Shown here: positions 51,561 to 60,806 of the stretch, piece by piece
Layout of the letters: each line of letters opens with the position of its first letter
Numbering within the stretch: the first letter of the stretch is position 1
From: Lentzea aerocolonigenes
Lineage (GTDB): Bacteria > Actinomycetota > Actinomycetes > Mycobacteriales > Pseudonocardiaceae
NCBI RefSeq assembly: GCF_000974445.1
Contig: NZ_BBOJ01000007.1
Coordinates: 124,001 to 188,000 of the forward strand
Reading direction: 5' to 3'
DNA length: 64,000 bases
Translations under genes and position numbers: made by a program
Notes under the pieces: generated by a model
Told to the model about the DNA's origin: nothing
Databases searched by the model: none
What the model saw: only the letters and a program-made list of their open reading frames with translations

Positions 51561-51574
51561 TGTTAGCGATAACA
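51561..51574. promoter_or_regulatory. AraR-type operator TGTTAGCGATAACA, regulator promoter
   Basis: Identical on one strand to the araB operator. Lies 34 bases upstream of the regulator's GTG, so the regulator probably represses itself. Confidence 0.8.
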
Positions 51575-51813
51575 CCAGTCAGTCAGGATGCGACACCTTT
51601 ATCGCCTTCCTCATTTCAGGCCGAACATCGCACGTCAGCGGGTTTTTGAGGCAGCCGATCCGCCCTGCTGACCACCGATCGCTCGATGATGCGTGAGGTG
51701 CCCCGTTGCACCAACACACACTGGCCGGCAGGCGACTTCGGCAGCGAGAAGGCGCCGCGAGCGCGCTGCGGACCAGGGCGTCCGCTGCACGCAAGTGTGC
51801 CTCTCGTGCTCGA

Positions 51814-51827
51814 AGTGAGCGCTAACA
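51814..51827. promoter_or_regulatory. AraR-type operator AGTGAGCGCTAACA, importer promoter
   Basis: 12 of 14 match to the symmetrical form TGTTAGCGCTAACA. A second, weaker site TGTGAGCGTTCACT lies at 51871-51884 just after a TTGACG -35-like hexamer (51859-51864). The rest of the 427-base stretch between the regulator and the importer holds no gene I can support. Confidence 0.65.
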
Positions 51828-51954
51828 TAAGGCTGCGAACTCGTTACGAGCAATGGCTTGACGCGCCGGATGTGAGCGTTCACTGTTGTCCACCTGACAG
51901 CCGCGGGCACGTGGCCGGGCTCCGCGACACCGTAGTCACCTCGGAGGAATCGCT

Positions 51955-52932
51955 GTGCTGAAGAAGATCACGACAGCCGCCAGCGTGATCGCGCTGTGCG
52001 CGCTCGCCGCGTGTGGTTCTGGTTCTGGCGGTGCCGGCAACGGCACTGGTTCATCCGGTGGCGACGCCATCACGATGGGCTTCGCCCAGGTGGGCGCGGA
52101 GAGCGGCTGGCGCACCGCCAACACCAAGTCGATCCAGGAAGAGGCCAAGGCCGCCGGGATCGACCTGAAGTTCTCCGACGCGCAGCAGAAGCAGGAGAAC
52201 CAGATCAAGGCGATCCGCTCCTACATCCAGCAGAAGGTCAAGGTCATCGCGTTCTCCCCGGTGGTGGAGACCGGCTGGGACACCGTGCTGCTGGAGGCCA
52301 AGCGGGCCAACATCCCGGTCATCCTGACCGACCGCGCGATCGACTCCGACGACACGTCGCTGTACAAGACGTTCCTCGGCTCGGACTTCGTGGAGGAGGG
52401 CCGCAAGGCCGGTGACTGGATGGTCGCCAACGCCACCGGCCCCACCAACGTCGTCGAACTGCAGGGCACCACGGGCGCGGCTCCCGCGATCGACCGCAAG
52501 AAGGGCTTCGAGGAGAAGATCGCCTCCAAGCCCGACATCAAGATCGTGGCGTCGCAGACCGGTGACTTCACCCGCTCCGGCGGCAAGCAGGTCATGGAAG
52601 CCTTCCTGAAGTCCCAGCCCAAGATCGACGTCGTCTACGCGCACAACGACGACATGGGCCTCGGTGCGATCGAGGCGATCAAGGCCGCGGGCAAGGTGCC
52701 CGGCAAGGACATCAAGATCATCACGGTGGACGCGGTCAAGGACGGCATGACCGCCCTGGCCAACGGCGAGATCAACTACATCGTCGAGTGCAACCCCCTG
52801 CTCGGCAAGCAGCTCATGGAACTCGCCAAGAAGGTCGTCAAGGGCGAAGACGTCCCCGCACGGGTCGTCACCGAGGAAGGCGCCTTCAACCAGGAACAGG
52901 CCAAGGCAGCGCTCCCCACGCGCCAGTACTGA
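51955..52932 (+). CDS. ytfQ: ABC transporter sugar-binding lipoprotein, YtfQ-like
   Basis: 325 residues. Lipobox ALAAC (Cys20); periplasmic-binding-protein type 1 fold. It follows E. coli YtfQ (galactofuranose binding) closely: VGAESGWRTANTKSIQEEAK, AQQKQENQIKAIRSYIQQKV, VVELQGTTGAAPAIDRKKGF and QTGDFTRSGGKQVME. Binds a sugar in furanose form, likely arabinofuranose or galactofuranose released from hemicellulose; cargo is inferred from the neighbouring ara operator. GTG 51955 has GGAGG 7 bases upstream. A hairpin separates it from the ATPase gene, which would let the binding protein be made in excess. Confidence 0.92.
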   Translation: MLKKITTAASVIALCALAACGSGSGGAGNGTGSSGGDAITMGFAQVGAESGWRTANTKSIQEEAKAAGIDLKFSDAQQKQENQIKAIRSYIQQKVKVIAFSPVVETGWDTVLLEAKRANIPVILTDRAIDSDDTSLYKTFLGSDFVEEGRKAGDWMVANATGPTNVVELQGTTGAAPAIDRKKGFEEKIASKPDIKIVASQTGDFTRSGGKQVMEAFLKSQPKIDVVYAHNDDMGLGAIEAIKAAGKVPGKDIKIITVDAVKDGMTALANGEINYIVECNPLLGKQLMELAKKVVKGEDVPARVVTEEGAFNQEQAKAALPTRQY

Positions 52933-52947
52933 TCCCACCAAAAGACT

Positions 52948-52987
52948 GCGGGACCCGTCGCTCTGCCCAAGTGGCGACGGGTCCCGC
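52948..52987 (+). terminator. 14-bp intercistronic hairpin
   Basis: Arms GCGGGACCCGTCGC (52948-52961) and exact complement (52974-52987), 12-base loop, between the binding-protein gene and the ATPase gene. Probably protects the upstream message and partly terminates. Confidence 0.75.
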
Positions 52988-53011
52988 ACCCCAATGACGA
53001 GGGCCCCAGCC

Positions 53012-54541
53012 ATGACCGAGTCACTGTCACCGGTCGTCGAGATGCGAGGCATCAGCCTCGCGTTCCCCGGCGTGAAGGCGTTGCAGGACGTCGACTTCCG
53101 GCTGTTCCCCGGCGAAGTGCACGCCCTCATGGGCGAGAACGGCGCCGGCAAGTCCACCCTGATCAAGACCCTGACCGGCGTCCACCGGCCCGACAGCGGG
53201 CAGGTCGTCCTGGCGGGCACCGACGTGGCGTTCTCCTCCCCCGGCCAGGCGCAGGAAGCCGGGATCAGCACGGTGTACCAGGAGGTCAACCTCTGCGCGA
53301 ACCTCACGGTCGCGGAGAACATCCTGCTGGGCCGCGAACCGAGAAAGCTCGGCGGCATCGACTTCCCCGCCATGCGCAAGCGCGCGGCGGAAGTGCTGTC
53401 GCGCATCGGAGTGCACATCGACCCCGCGTCGAGCCTCGGTGAACACCCGATCGCCGTGCAGCAGCTCGTCGCCATCGCCCGCGCCATCACGATCGACTGC
53501 CGGGTGCTCGTGCTCGACGAACCGACGTCCAGTTTGGACGCCGGCGAGGTCGCCGAGCTGTTCCGCATCATGCGCGTCCTGCGCGACGAAGGCGTCGCAA
53601 TCCTCTTCGTCTCCCACTTCCTCGACCAGGTCTACGAGATCTCCGACCGCATGACGGTGCTGCGCAACGGAACCCTCGTCGGCGAGCACCTCAGCGCGGA
53701 CGTCGACCGCCGGGCGCTCATCGCCCAGATGATCGGCCGCGACCTCGGCGCGCTGGAGGCGATCGAGGAAGCCGCGGAGAAGCACCAGGCCGACGGACCC
53801 GTGCTGGTGCAGGCGGAAGGCCTCGGCCGCCGTGGCGCGATCGAACCGTTCGACCTCGACATCCGCGCGGGCGAGGTGGTCGGCCTCGCAGGGCTTCTCG
53901 GCTCCGGCCGCACGGAACTCGCGCGGCTGCTGTTCGGCGCCGACAAGGCCGACTCCGGCCGGTTGCTCGTCGACGGCAAACCGCTGCACCTGCGCGGACC
54001 GCGCTCCGCGATCGCCGCCGGCATCGCGTTCAGCTCCGAGGACCGCAAGGGCGAAGGGCTAGTCGCCGACCTCAGCATCCGCGACAACCTCGTGCTGGCC
54101 ATGCAGGCCGCCCGCGGCTGGACCCGCCCGCTGTCCCGCCGCGTCAAGGACGAGCTCGTCGAGAAGTACGTGGCGGCACTGGACATCCGGCCCGCCAACC
54201 CCGACGCGCTCGTGCGCACGCTCTCCGGCGGCAACCAGCAGAAGGTCCTCCTGGCCCGCTGGCTCGTCACCGAACCACGACTGCTCATCCTCGACGAGCC
54301 GACGCGCGGCATCGACATCGGCGCCAAGGCCCAGATCCAGCACCTCGTCACGACCCTCGCCGCGGAAGGCACCGCGATCCTGTTCATCTCCGCGGAACTG
54401 GAAGAGGTCGTCCGCATCGCCGACCGGATCGTCGTCCTGCGCGACCGGCACAAGATCGCCGAGCTCGACGGCAGCGCGAGCCTCGACGAGGTCGTCGAGC
54501 TGATCGCCGGCGGTGCCGCACCGGAGAAGGTGGCGTCATGA
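53012..54541 (+). CDS. ytfR: ABC transporter duplicated ATPase, YtfR-like
   Basis: 509 residues, two ABC domains. First: Walker A GENGAGKSTLIK, Walker B VLVLDEPTSSLD; second: LGSGRTELARLLFG in place of a canonical Walker A, signature LSGGNQQKVLLARWL, Walker B LLILDEPTRGID. This asymmetry is normal for CUT2 sugar ATPases. Drives import through the two permeases that follow. The ATG at 53012 has GAGGG 9 bases upstream; an ATG six codons earlier has none. The stop overlaps the next start (ATGA). Confidence 0.95.
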   Translation: MTESLSPVVEMRGISLAFPGVKALQDVDFRLFPGEVHALMGENGAGKSTLIKTLTGVHRPDSGQVVLAGTDVAFSSPGQAQEAGISTVYQEVNLCANLTVAENILLGREPRKLGGIDFPAMRKRAAEVLSRIGVHIDPASSLGEHPIAVQQLVAIARAITIDCRVLVLDEPTSSLDAGEVAELFRIMRVLRDEGVAILFVSHFLDQVYEISDRMTVLRNGTLVGEHLSADVDRRALIAQMIGRDLGALEAIEEAAEKHQADGPVLVQAEGLGRRGAIEPFDLDIRAGEVVGLAGLLGSGRTELARLLFGADKADSGRLLVDGKPLHLRGPRSAIAAGIAFSSEDRKGEGLVADLSIRDNLVLAMQAARGWTRPLSRRVKDELVEKYVAALDIRPANPDALVRTLSGGNQQKVLLARWLVTEPRLLILDEPTRGIDIGAKAQIQHLVTTLAAEGTAILFISAELEEVVRIADRIVVLRDRHKIAELDGSASLDEVVELIAGGAAPEKVAS

Positions 54542-55518
54542 AGAACCGGTTGCTCTGGCCGCTGATCGCACTCGCCGCGCTGCTGGTGCTCAACCTCGTC
54601 GTGACGCCGTCGTTCTTCGCGTTGCGCATGCAGGACGGCCACCTCTACGGCGGACTCGTCGACGTGCTCAAGAACGGCGCACCGACCCTGCTGATCGCCC
54701 TGGGCATGACGCTGGTCATCGCCACCCGCGGCATCGACCTCTCCGTCGGTGCCGTCGCCGCGATCGCCGGTGCGGTGACCTGTGTCCACATCGGATCCTC
54801 CGGTGACGCGGGCACGGCGTTCGTCGGCATGGCGATCGCGCTGGTGCTCTGCGCGGTGCTGGGCCTGTGGAACGGTTTCCTGGTGGCAGGACTCGGCATC
54901 CAGCCCATCATCGCCACCCTGGTCCTGATGACCGCGGGCCGTGGTGTCGCCATGCTGGTCACCGAAGGTCAGATCATCACCGTCAACAACGACCCGTACC
55001 GCCAGGTCGGCGCCGGGTTCGTGGTGCTGCCGATCTCGATCCTGATCGCCCTCGCGGTGCTGGGCCTGGTCGCGTTCACCACCCGCAAGACCGCACTCGG
55101 CATGCTGATCGAATCTGTCGGCGTGAACCCCGAGGCCTCCCGCCTCGCCGGCGTGAAATCGAAGACGATCATCTGGACCGTCTACGTCTTCGCCGCCGTC
55201 TGCGCGGGCATCGCGGGCCTGATGATCAGCTCGAACGTGAGCGCCGCCGACGCCAACAACGCGGGCCTGTGGATCGAGATGGACGCGATCCTCGCCGTCG
55301 TCATCGGCGGCACCTCGCTCGCCGGTGGCCGCTACTCGCTGACCGGCACCCTGCTCGGGGCGCTGATCATCCAGACGCTGACCACCACCGTCTACACGAT
55401 CGGCGTCGCACCCGAGGTCACGCTGGTCTTCAAGGCGATCGTCGTCATCGCGGTCTGCCTCGTGCAGGCACCGAAGGCCCGCGCCGCACTCAGCTTCCGG
55501 AAGGTGGCCGTCTCATGA
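54538..55518 (+). CDS. ytfT: ABC transporter permease, YtfT-like
   Basis: 326 residues, about 9-10 membrane segments. CUT2 permease signature ATRGIDLSVGAVAAIAGAV and the later WIEMDAILAVVIGGTSLAGG. Forms the membrane channel with the YjfF-like permease. Overlaps both neighbours by 4 bases (ATGA on each side). Confidence 0.94.
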   Translation: MKNRLLWPLIALAALLVLNLVVTPSFFALRMQDGHLYGGLVDVLKNGAPTLLIALGMTLVIATRGIDLSVGAVAAIAGAVTCVHIGSSGDAGTAFVGMAIALVLCAVLGLWNGFLVAGLGIQPIIATLVLMTAGRGVAMLVTEGQIITVNNDPYRQVGAGFVVLPISILIALAVLGLVAFTTRKTALGMLIESVGVNPEASRLAGVKSKTIIWTVYVFAAVCAGIAGLMISSNVSAADANNAGLWIEMDAILAVVIGGTSLAGGRYSLTGTLLGALIIQTLTTTVYTIGVAPEVTLVFKAIVVIAVCLVQAPKARAALSFRKVAVS

Positions 55519-56495
55519 CCGCTCTCGCCCAACGAGTGCCGTCACGGTTCCTCCCCGTCCTCGCGACCGTGATCCTGTTCGTCCTCGCCTTCGGCGTGGG
55601 CTCGGTGCGGTACGACGGGTTCGCGTCCGGTCAGGTCATCGCGAACCTGTTCATCGACAACGCCTTCCTCATCGTGCTCGCCGCCGGCATGACCTTCGTC
55701 ATCCTCAGCGGCGGCATCGACCTCTCCGTCGGCTCCGTCGTCGCACTGTCCACAATGGTCACCGCCGCCGGACTCCGCGCAGGATGGCCGGTCCCCCTGG
55801 TCATCATCGCCGTCCTGCTGATCGGCTCGACGCTCGGACTGCTCATGGGCCTGGTCATCCACAAGTTCGACATCCAGCCCTTCATCGTCACCCTCGCCGG
55901 CATGTTCCTCGCCCGCGGCCTCTGCTTCCTCATCAGCGTGGAATCCGTCTCCATCAAGGACACCACCTTCCGCGACGTCGCCACCGCCGTCATCGAACTG
56001 CCCGGCGGCGTCACGATCACCTACAACGTGATCATCGCGCTCCTGGTCGTCCTCGCCGCCCTCTACGTCCTGCACCGCACCCGCTTCGGCCGCACGGTCT
56101 ACGCGGTCGGCGGCAACGAGCAGTCCGCACTGCTGATGGGACTCAAGACCTCACGAGCCAAGGTCGGCGTGTACGTCATCAGCGGTTTCTGCTCCTCGCT
56201 CGCGGGCCTGCTGTTCAGCCTCTACATGCTCTCCGGCTACGGCCTGCACGCCGTCGGCATGGAACTCGACGCCATCGCGGCGGTCGTCATCGGCGGCACG
56301 CTGCTCGCCGGCGGCGTCGGCTACGTGCTCGGCGGGCTGGTGGGTGTGCTGGTGCTCGGCACGATCCAGACGCTGATCTCGTTCCAGGGCACGCTCAGCT
56401 CGTGGTGGACGAAAATTGTGATCGGTGTCCTGCTGCTGGTCTTCATCGCCGTGCAGCGAACTATGATGCGTGGCCGCTTCCGTTCCCTCGCCTAG
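55515..56495 (+). CDS. yjfF: ABC transporter permease, YjfF-like
   Basis: 326 residues, multiple membrane segments. CUT2 signature LSGGIDLSVGSVVALSTMV and MELDAIAAVVIGGTLLAGG. Second permease of the importer. The expansin gene follows 7 bases after its stop, so the operon continues into a secreted protein. Confidence 0.94.
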   Translation: MTALAQRVPSRFLPVLATVILFVLAFGVGSVRYDGFASGQVIANLFIDNAFLIVLAAGMTFVILSGGIDLSVGSVVALSTMVTAAGLRAGWPVPLVIIAVLLIGSTLGLLMGLVIHKFDIQPFIVTLAGMFLARGLCFLISVESVSIKDTTFRDVATAVIELPGGVTITYNVIIALLVVLAALYVLHRTRFGRTVYAVGGNEQSALLMGLKTSRAKVGVYVISGFCSSLAGLLFSLYMLSGYGLHAVGMELDAIAAVVIGGTLLAGGVGYVLGGLVGVLVLGTIQTLISFQGTLSSWWTKIVIGVLLLVFIAVQRTMMRGRFRSLA

Positions 56496-56502
56496 GAGTC
56501 AC

Positions 56503-57375
56503 ATGCTGGTCAGACGGTGGCCGATGGCCGCAGTGCTCGCGTTGGTGGTCGTGGTCGCCGGTGTGGTGGGCGTGGTCGCGCTGCGCGGCCAGCCCGGTGT
56601 CGCGGGCGAGGCCGTCGCCGCAGCCGGTGTGAGCGCCGCGGCGGACCTCGGTGAGGCCACGTCCGTCCCGAGCAGCTCGGTGAGCCCGACCACGACGACG
56701 AGCACCACCACGACGACAGCCTCCGCACCACCGAAGGCACCGACCCCGGCCGCCGCACCCCTGGCGGGAAAGCTCCAGCCGGGCGTGACCCGCACCGGGG
56801 TGGCGACGTTCTACGACTCCAACGGCAGCGGCGCGTGTTCGTACGACGCGAGCCCCGACCCGCTGACCGCGGCGATGAACTGGTCGGACTACGAGGACTC
56901 CGCGGCGTGCGGTGCGTACGTCCTGGTCAAGGCGGCCAACGGCAAGAGCATCACCGTGCGGATCACGAACCTCTGCCCCGCGCCCTGCCGGGTCGGGCAG
57001 CTCGATCTGAGCGCGCAGGCGTTCGCCCAGCTGGCACCACCCGTCCAGGGTGAAATCCCGATCACCTGGACGCTCGTGAGCCCGGCGCTGTCGAAGAAGA
57101 TCTCGATCCGCTACAAGACCGGCTCCAGCCAGTACTGGTGCGGCATCCAGGTCATCGACCACCGCAACCCGGTGGCACGGCTGGAGGTCCAGGCCGGCGG
57201 GCAGTGGAGGCAGCTCAAGCGCGCCGACTACAACTACTTCCTCTCCGAGAACGGGGCGGGCTGCGGCGGTCAGGTCGCGGTCACCGACCTCTACGGCGAA
57301 CGCCTGGTCCTGAACGCCCTTCCGGTCAAACCGGACGTGATCCAGCCCACCACCGTGCAGTTCGCCCAGCACTGA
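56503..57375 (+). CDS. Secreted bacterial expansin (EXLX-type)
   Basis: 290 residues. Basic N terminus and hydrophobic segment (8-27), then a Ser/Thr/Pro linker (50-85); domain D1 (double-psi barrel) about 96-195 and domain D2 (CBM63) about 196-285. D2 carries the aromatic cellulose-binding face: [26 protein letters not shown]. Compared with Bacillus EXLX1, the D1 residues Asp71 and Tyr73 are replaced by Asn156 and Cys158 (ITNLCPAPC), while the key Asp82 is kept as Asp168 (LDLS). Loosens cellulose-xyloglucan contacts without hydrolysis. AGGAG precedes the ATG. Follows the importer genes directly and appears co-transcribed. Confidence 0.9.
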   Translation: MLVRRWPMAAVLALVVVVAGVVGVVALRGQPGVAGEAVAAAGVSAAADLGEATSVPSSSVSPTTTTSTTTTTASAPPKAPTPAAAPLAGKLQPGVTRTGVATFYDSNGSGACSYDASPDPLTAAMNWSDYEDSAACGAYVLVKAANGKSITVRITNLCPAPCRVGQLDLSAQAFAQLAPPVQGEIPITWTLVSPALSKKISIRYKTGSSQYWCGIQVIDHRNPVARLEVQAGGQWRQLKRADYNYFLSENGAGCGGQVAVTDLYGERLVLNALPVKPDVIQPTTVQFAQH

Positions 57376-57418
57376 GCGGGCGGGGAATGCCGTCCGCGAG
57401 CACATTGTTGATCGTGAC

Positions 57419-57850
57419 ATGGCGAACGAGACCGTGGAGCTCAGCCCCACCGAGTGGGTGCAGAACCAGACGAAGAAGATCCTGGAGACGGGAACCACCG
57501 AGGGCATCAAGGTGCTCGGCAAGCCGATCGTGCTGCTGACCGTGCGCGGGGCGAAGAGCGGCAAGCTGCGCTACACCCCCGTCATGCGCGTGGAGCACGA
57601 CGGCAGCTACGCCGTGGTGGCGTCCAAGGGCGGCGCACCCGAGCACCCCACCTGGTACCACAACATCGTGGCGCACCCGGAGGTCGTCCTGCAGGACGGC
57701 ACGGTGGTGAAGAACTACGTCGCCCGCGAGGTCGACGGCACCGAGCGGGCCGAGTGGTGGGAGCGGGCCGTGGCGGCCTACCCGTCCTACGCCGAGTACC
57801 AGACCAAGACCGACAGGCAGATCCCGGTTTTCGTGCTCGACCCGAAGTGA
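57419..57850 (+). CDS. F420-dependent oxidoreductase of the FDOR (deazaflavin nitroreductase) family
   Basis: 143 residues, a single split-barrel domain. Family blocks seen: [19 protein letters not shown] (the G-x-K-S-G-K-x-R cofactor-phosphate loop), [20 protein letters not shown] and ARE. Members reduce quinones or other small molecules with F420H2, so the organism is expected to make F420. Substrate unknown. No obvious link to the cell-wall genes. It converges with the CE2 esterase gene 20 bases away, with no terminator seen in the gap. Ribosome-binding site is weak. Confidence 0.87.
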   Translation: MANETVELSPTEWVQNQTKKILETGTTEGIKVLGKPIVLLTVRGAKSGKLRYTPVMRVEHDGSYAVVASKGGAPEHPTWYHNIVAHPEVVLQDGTVVKNYVAREVDGTERAEWWERAVAAYPSYAEYQTKTDRQIPVFVLDPK

Positions 57851-57869
57851 CGGGCAGGCCGCGCCGCGA

Positions 57870-59288
57870 CTACCAGCCGAGGGACAGCCCCGCGAGGTAG
57901 TCGCCGAGCTTCGTGGCGATCAACCTGTGGTCGCGCGCCGAGAAGTGCCAGTCGCACCCGAGCAGGTCGAGCGCCGAGTCCGCGAAGTTCCAGTACCGGA
58001 CTCGGCTGTCGCCCTGGTTGGTGCGGTCCTGCACGACCTGGCGCGCGGCGTCGGCGAACGCCCCGGACGCTTGGGGCACGCCGACGATGATGGTCGTGCC
58101 CGAGCCGTAACGGGTGCGCAGCTTCTGCAGGAAGGCGACGTAGGCCGAGCGGTACGCCGCCACCAGGCTTTCCTGGGTGGGCCACTGCTCGCCGGGCCTG
58201 AGCGCGGTGGAGAAGTCGTTGGTGCCCAGGCCGACCACGACGACCTGCGGCTTCCAGGTGCCGGGGTTCTGCCAGACGTCGCCGTCGACGTGCAGCAACG
58301 CCCGGTCGTAGTACGTGCGGTAGCTCGTGCCGGGGTCTCCGCCGTTGTAGTTGCGCACCATGCCGCGGCCGGAGAACGCGTTGACCTGGTAGTCGGCGTT
58401 CAGCGCGCGGGCGGTGAGGGCCCCGAAGCTCACGTCGGTGTTGGTGTTGCGGGCGACGCCGCCGTTCGAGGAGCAGTCGCGGGTGGTGGAGAGGTTGCCG
58501 TAGCCGGCGGTCAGCGAGTCGCCGATGAACTCGATCTGCCGGGACCTGGCCGCGGGCTTGGCCAGGATCGACCCGCCGCTCGCGGCGACGAACCCGCCGA
58601 ACTCCCCCGCCGCCCACGGGCTCTCGGTCCGCTTGACCAGCCGGACGCGGTGCTCGGCGTTGCTGAGGTTGTTCACCCAGTGCGTGACCTTGCCCGGCGT
58701 CACCAGCGTCGCGACGGTCGTGCCGTCGACCTGGACGTCGTAGTCGTTGTTCGAGTCGTTCAGGACGACCCCGACGCCGGTGCCGCGGAACCGGCCCTCG
58801 AAGTAGACGCCGGGCCAGCTGTACTGCCCGGACTTGGTGACGCGGCCCGCGGTGTGCGCCTGGGCCAAGCCGTCCGGTGGAGGCGGCGCCTGACCCGTGC
58901 ACGAGGTGCCGTTGAGCGCGAAGTCGGCCGGGGCCGGACTCGTCGAGCCGTTCACGACGAAGCCGATGCCGGCGCTCGCGCCGGTGGCGAGCGAGCCGTT
59001 GTAGTTCACGTTGTCGACCGCGACCTGCGCGCCGGTCTGGCGCACCGTCCCGTTCCAGATCTGCGAGACCGTCTGCCCGCCGCCGAACGACCACGTGAGA
59101 CGCCAGGAGGTGACCGGGTCACCGAGGTTCGTGACGTCCACCTTGGCGATGAAGCCGCCCTGCCACTCGTTGGTCACCTCGTAGGCGACCTTGCACCCGG
59201 TGGCGGCCGAGGCCTGCGGGACGCTGATCGTGACTGCCGCCAGCGCGGCGGTGAGGACGGCCGCGGCCGCCGACTTGGACCGGTACAC
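57870..59288 (-). CDS. Secreted CE2-type acetyl (xylan) esterase with N-terminal CBM2
   Basis: 472 residues. Signal peptide 1-29; CBM2 about 30-130; beta-jelly-roll about 140-225 (YSWPGVYFEGRFRGTGVGVV); SGNH hydrolase about 235-472. Nucleophile Ser in IEFIGDSLTAGYGN; oxyanion block VVGLGTNDFS; His and Asp near the C terminus in DWHFSARDHRLIATKL. Jelly-roll plus SGNH is the CE2 architecture, which deacetylates xylan, mannan or cello-oligosaccharides. GTG 59288 is preceded by GGAGGT at good spacing; an ATG six codons upstream contains that site and is less likely. A CGAAGCGCTTCG palindrome lies upstream. Confidence 0.9.
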   Translation of the reverse strand: MYRSKSAAAAVLTAALAAVTISVPQASAATGCKVAYEVTNEWQGGFIAKVDVTNLGDPVTSWRLTWSFGGGQTVSQIWNGTVRQTGAQVAVDNVNYNGSLATGASAGIGFVVNGSTSPAPADFALNGTSCTGQAPPPPDGLAQAHTAGRVTKSGQYSWPGVYFEGRFRGTGVGVVLNDSNNDYDVQVDGTTVATLVTPGKVTHWVNNLSNAEHRVRLVKRTESPWAAGEFGGFVAASGGSILAKPAARSRQIEFIGDSLTAGYGNLSTTRDCSSNGGVARNTNTDVSFGALTARALNADYQVNAFSGRGMVRNYNGGDPGTSYRTYYDRALLHVDGDVWQNPGTWKPQVVVVGLGTNDFSTALRPGEQWPTQESLVAAYRSAYVAFLQKLRTRYGSGTTIIVGVPQASGAFADAARQVVQDRTNQGDSRVRYWNFADSALDLLGCDWHFSARDHRLIATKLGDYLAGLSLGW

Positions 59289-59332
59289 CTGTGTACCTCC
59301 GTACATCCACTGTGGACGGATGAGGAAGCCTG

Positions 59333-59344
59333 CGAAGCGCTTCG
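59333..59344. promoter_or_regulatory. LacI-type palindrome CGAAGCGCTTCG upstream of the CE2 gene
   Basis: Perfect 12-bp palindrome with the central GCGC seen in LacI-family operators, 45 bases upstream of the start. TTCGAC (59456-59461) and GTCGAA (59469-59474) half-sites and several further TCGAA copies lie between 59400 and 59490. Confidence 0.5.
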
Positions 59345-59547
59345 ACACGAAGCGTAGCGAACAACCTTGTCGGTTCACAGGTGGTTGTGCCGCAACGTGT
59401 TCACGCGAATCGACAACACCTGCTCGAACGCCGTCGAACCCCCGCGTTCGAAGGATTCGACGATCGTGGTCGAACGTCGTCGAACCGCGGGTCCACAATG
59501 GACCAGGATCCACAAAGGCGTGCCCCGAACCCGTTACCCGTGAACGG

Positions 59548-60777
59548 CTACGGTCGTGGGGCCTGCTCAGCCGGGTCGGCGCGACGCGGGGACGTGCGCG
59601 CGCCGTAGCGGGCCAGGTAGACCGCGCGTCCCGCGAGGCTCACCTCGAGGTGTTCCAGCACCGGTTCGAAGAACGTCTTGCGCTGGGCGGCATCGGTGAC
59701 GATGGTCGCGATGAAGTACAACGTCGAGAAGGCGGCGATGAACAGGCACACCTGCACCAGGTCGTTCGCCATCGGGAGCTGGACGCCGAACAGCTCGCCC
59801 CGGGCGGGATCGTGGCCCACCCACGACTTCACGGCGGCGTCCGGCACGGTGAGCTTCCCGAGCACGGCGAAGGCCGCGAAGACCACCGCCGCGAACACCA
59901 GTGCCTGCAGCATCTGCGTGAGCAGCAGGATCAGCAGCATGTTCGCGCGCTCCAGCCCGGTCAGCGGCGGCGTGGTGCCCTCAGCCGGCGCGCTCGCACC
60001 GCCGAACGGATCAGCGGGCAGAGCACTCACCCGGTGACTCCAGCCGGTGCTCAGCTCGCGGAGTTCCGCGGCGAACACCGACCGCAGGAACAGGCCGCCC
60101 AGGACCGCGAAGAAGCCGAGAACCAGCAACATCCGGCTCCTGGAGATCTGCCCGGCGCTCTGCCAGATCTCCGCCGTGTAGAAACCGAACGTCGTCACCA
60201 GCAACAACAACGGCATGGCGCGGCTGGTCATCGTCCCGACGCTTCGCAGCTGACGCAGCGCCGCCCGCAGTGCCCACCCGAAGATCGACCCCATGCCGAC
60301 CGCGGTCAGCACGAGCAGCGCCGCCACCACGAGCAGAGCGGCGAGGCTGCCCGTCAACGCGGGTATCAAGATGGCCGAGCCGTCGAGCAGGGTGGCCGCG
60401 AACGGCCACACCACCACGTAGCAGCCGATGATCACCAAAGCGACTTCGAAACCGCGGTCGTCCAGGGCTCGATCGCGTGCCCAGCCCGCGGTGAGCCACG
60501 CACCGACGGCGGGGAAGACGACCGACCCGGCCAGCGCCACGGTGTAGAGCACCAGGAAGAGGGGATTCTCGAGCCGCGACTGGAACTCGGCGTCCCCGTC
60601 GACGAAGGTCAGCACGGCGTACAGGACGTCGGTCAGCCCCAGCCACACCACGGCGGGAACGATGCGGACCGCGAGGTTCTTCTCCAGTCCACGCACCACC
60701 GCGGGCAGGCCCCGGCGGCGGAACCACTGCTCGACCTTGCGCGAGTCCAGTTCGGACATACCCATGTGTTCGATCAT
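59548..60777 (-). CDS. Polytopic membrane protein of unknown function
   Basis: About 409 residues with seven or eight predicted membrane segments (for example IVPAVVWLGLTDVLYAVLTF, FLVLYTVALAGSVVFPAVGAW, ALVIIGCYVVVWPFAATLL, LLILLLTQMLQALVFAAVVF). The N terminus is charged and soluble; the C-terminal tail (HLEVSLAGRAVYLARYGART) is basic. I do not recognise the family. Start is uncertain: ATG 60777, 60765 or 60759, none with a strong ribosome-binding site at ideal distance; GGTGGGG lies just before 60777. A 23-base hairpin lies upstream of it. No evident connection to the carbohydrate genes. Confidence 0.75.
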   Translation of the reverse strand: MIEHMGMSELDSRKVEQWFRRRGLPAVVRGLEKNLAVRIVPAVVWLGLTDVLYAVLTFVDGDAEFQSRLENPLFLVLYTVALAGSVVFPAVGAWLTAGWARDRALDDRGFEVALVIIGCYVVVWPFAATLLDGSAILIPALTGSLAALLVVAALLVLTAVGMGSIFGWALRAALRQLRSVGTMTSRAMPLLLLVTTFGFYTAEIWQSAGQISRSRMLLVLGFFAVLGGLFLRSVFAAELRELSTGWSHRVSALPADPFGGASAPAEGTTPPLTGLERANMLLILLLTQMLQALVFAAVVFAAFAVLGKLTVPDAAVKSWVGHDPARGELFGVQLPMANDLVQVCLFIAAFSTLYFIATIVTDAAQRKTFFEPVLEHLEVSLAGRAVYLARYGARTSPRRADPAEQAPRP

Positions 60778-60806
60778 CCCCACCAAGTCGGGCGCCACCT
60801 CCAGCT

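Noticed and set aside
59548..60777. Membrane protein as part of the carbohydrate island
   Set aside because: No family, operator or operon link supports it; treated as an unrelated neighbour.
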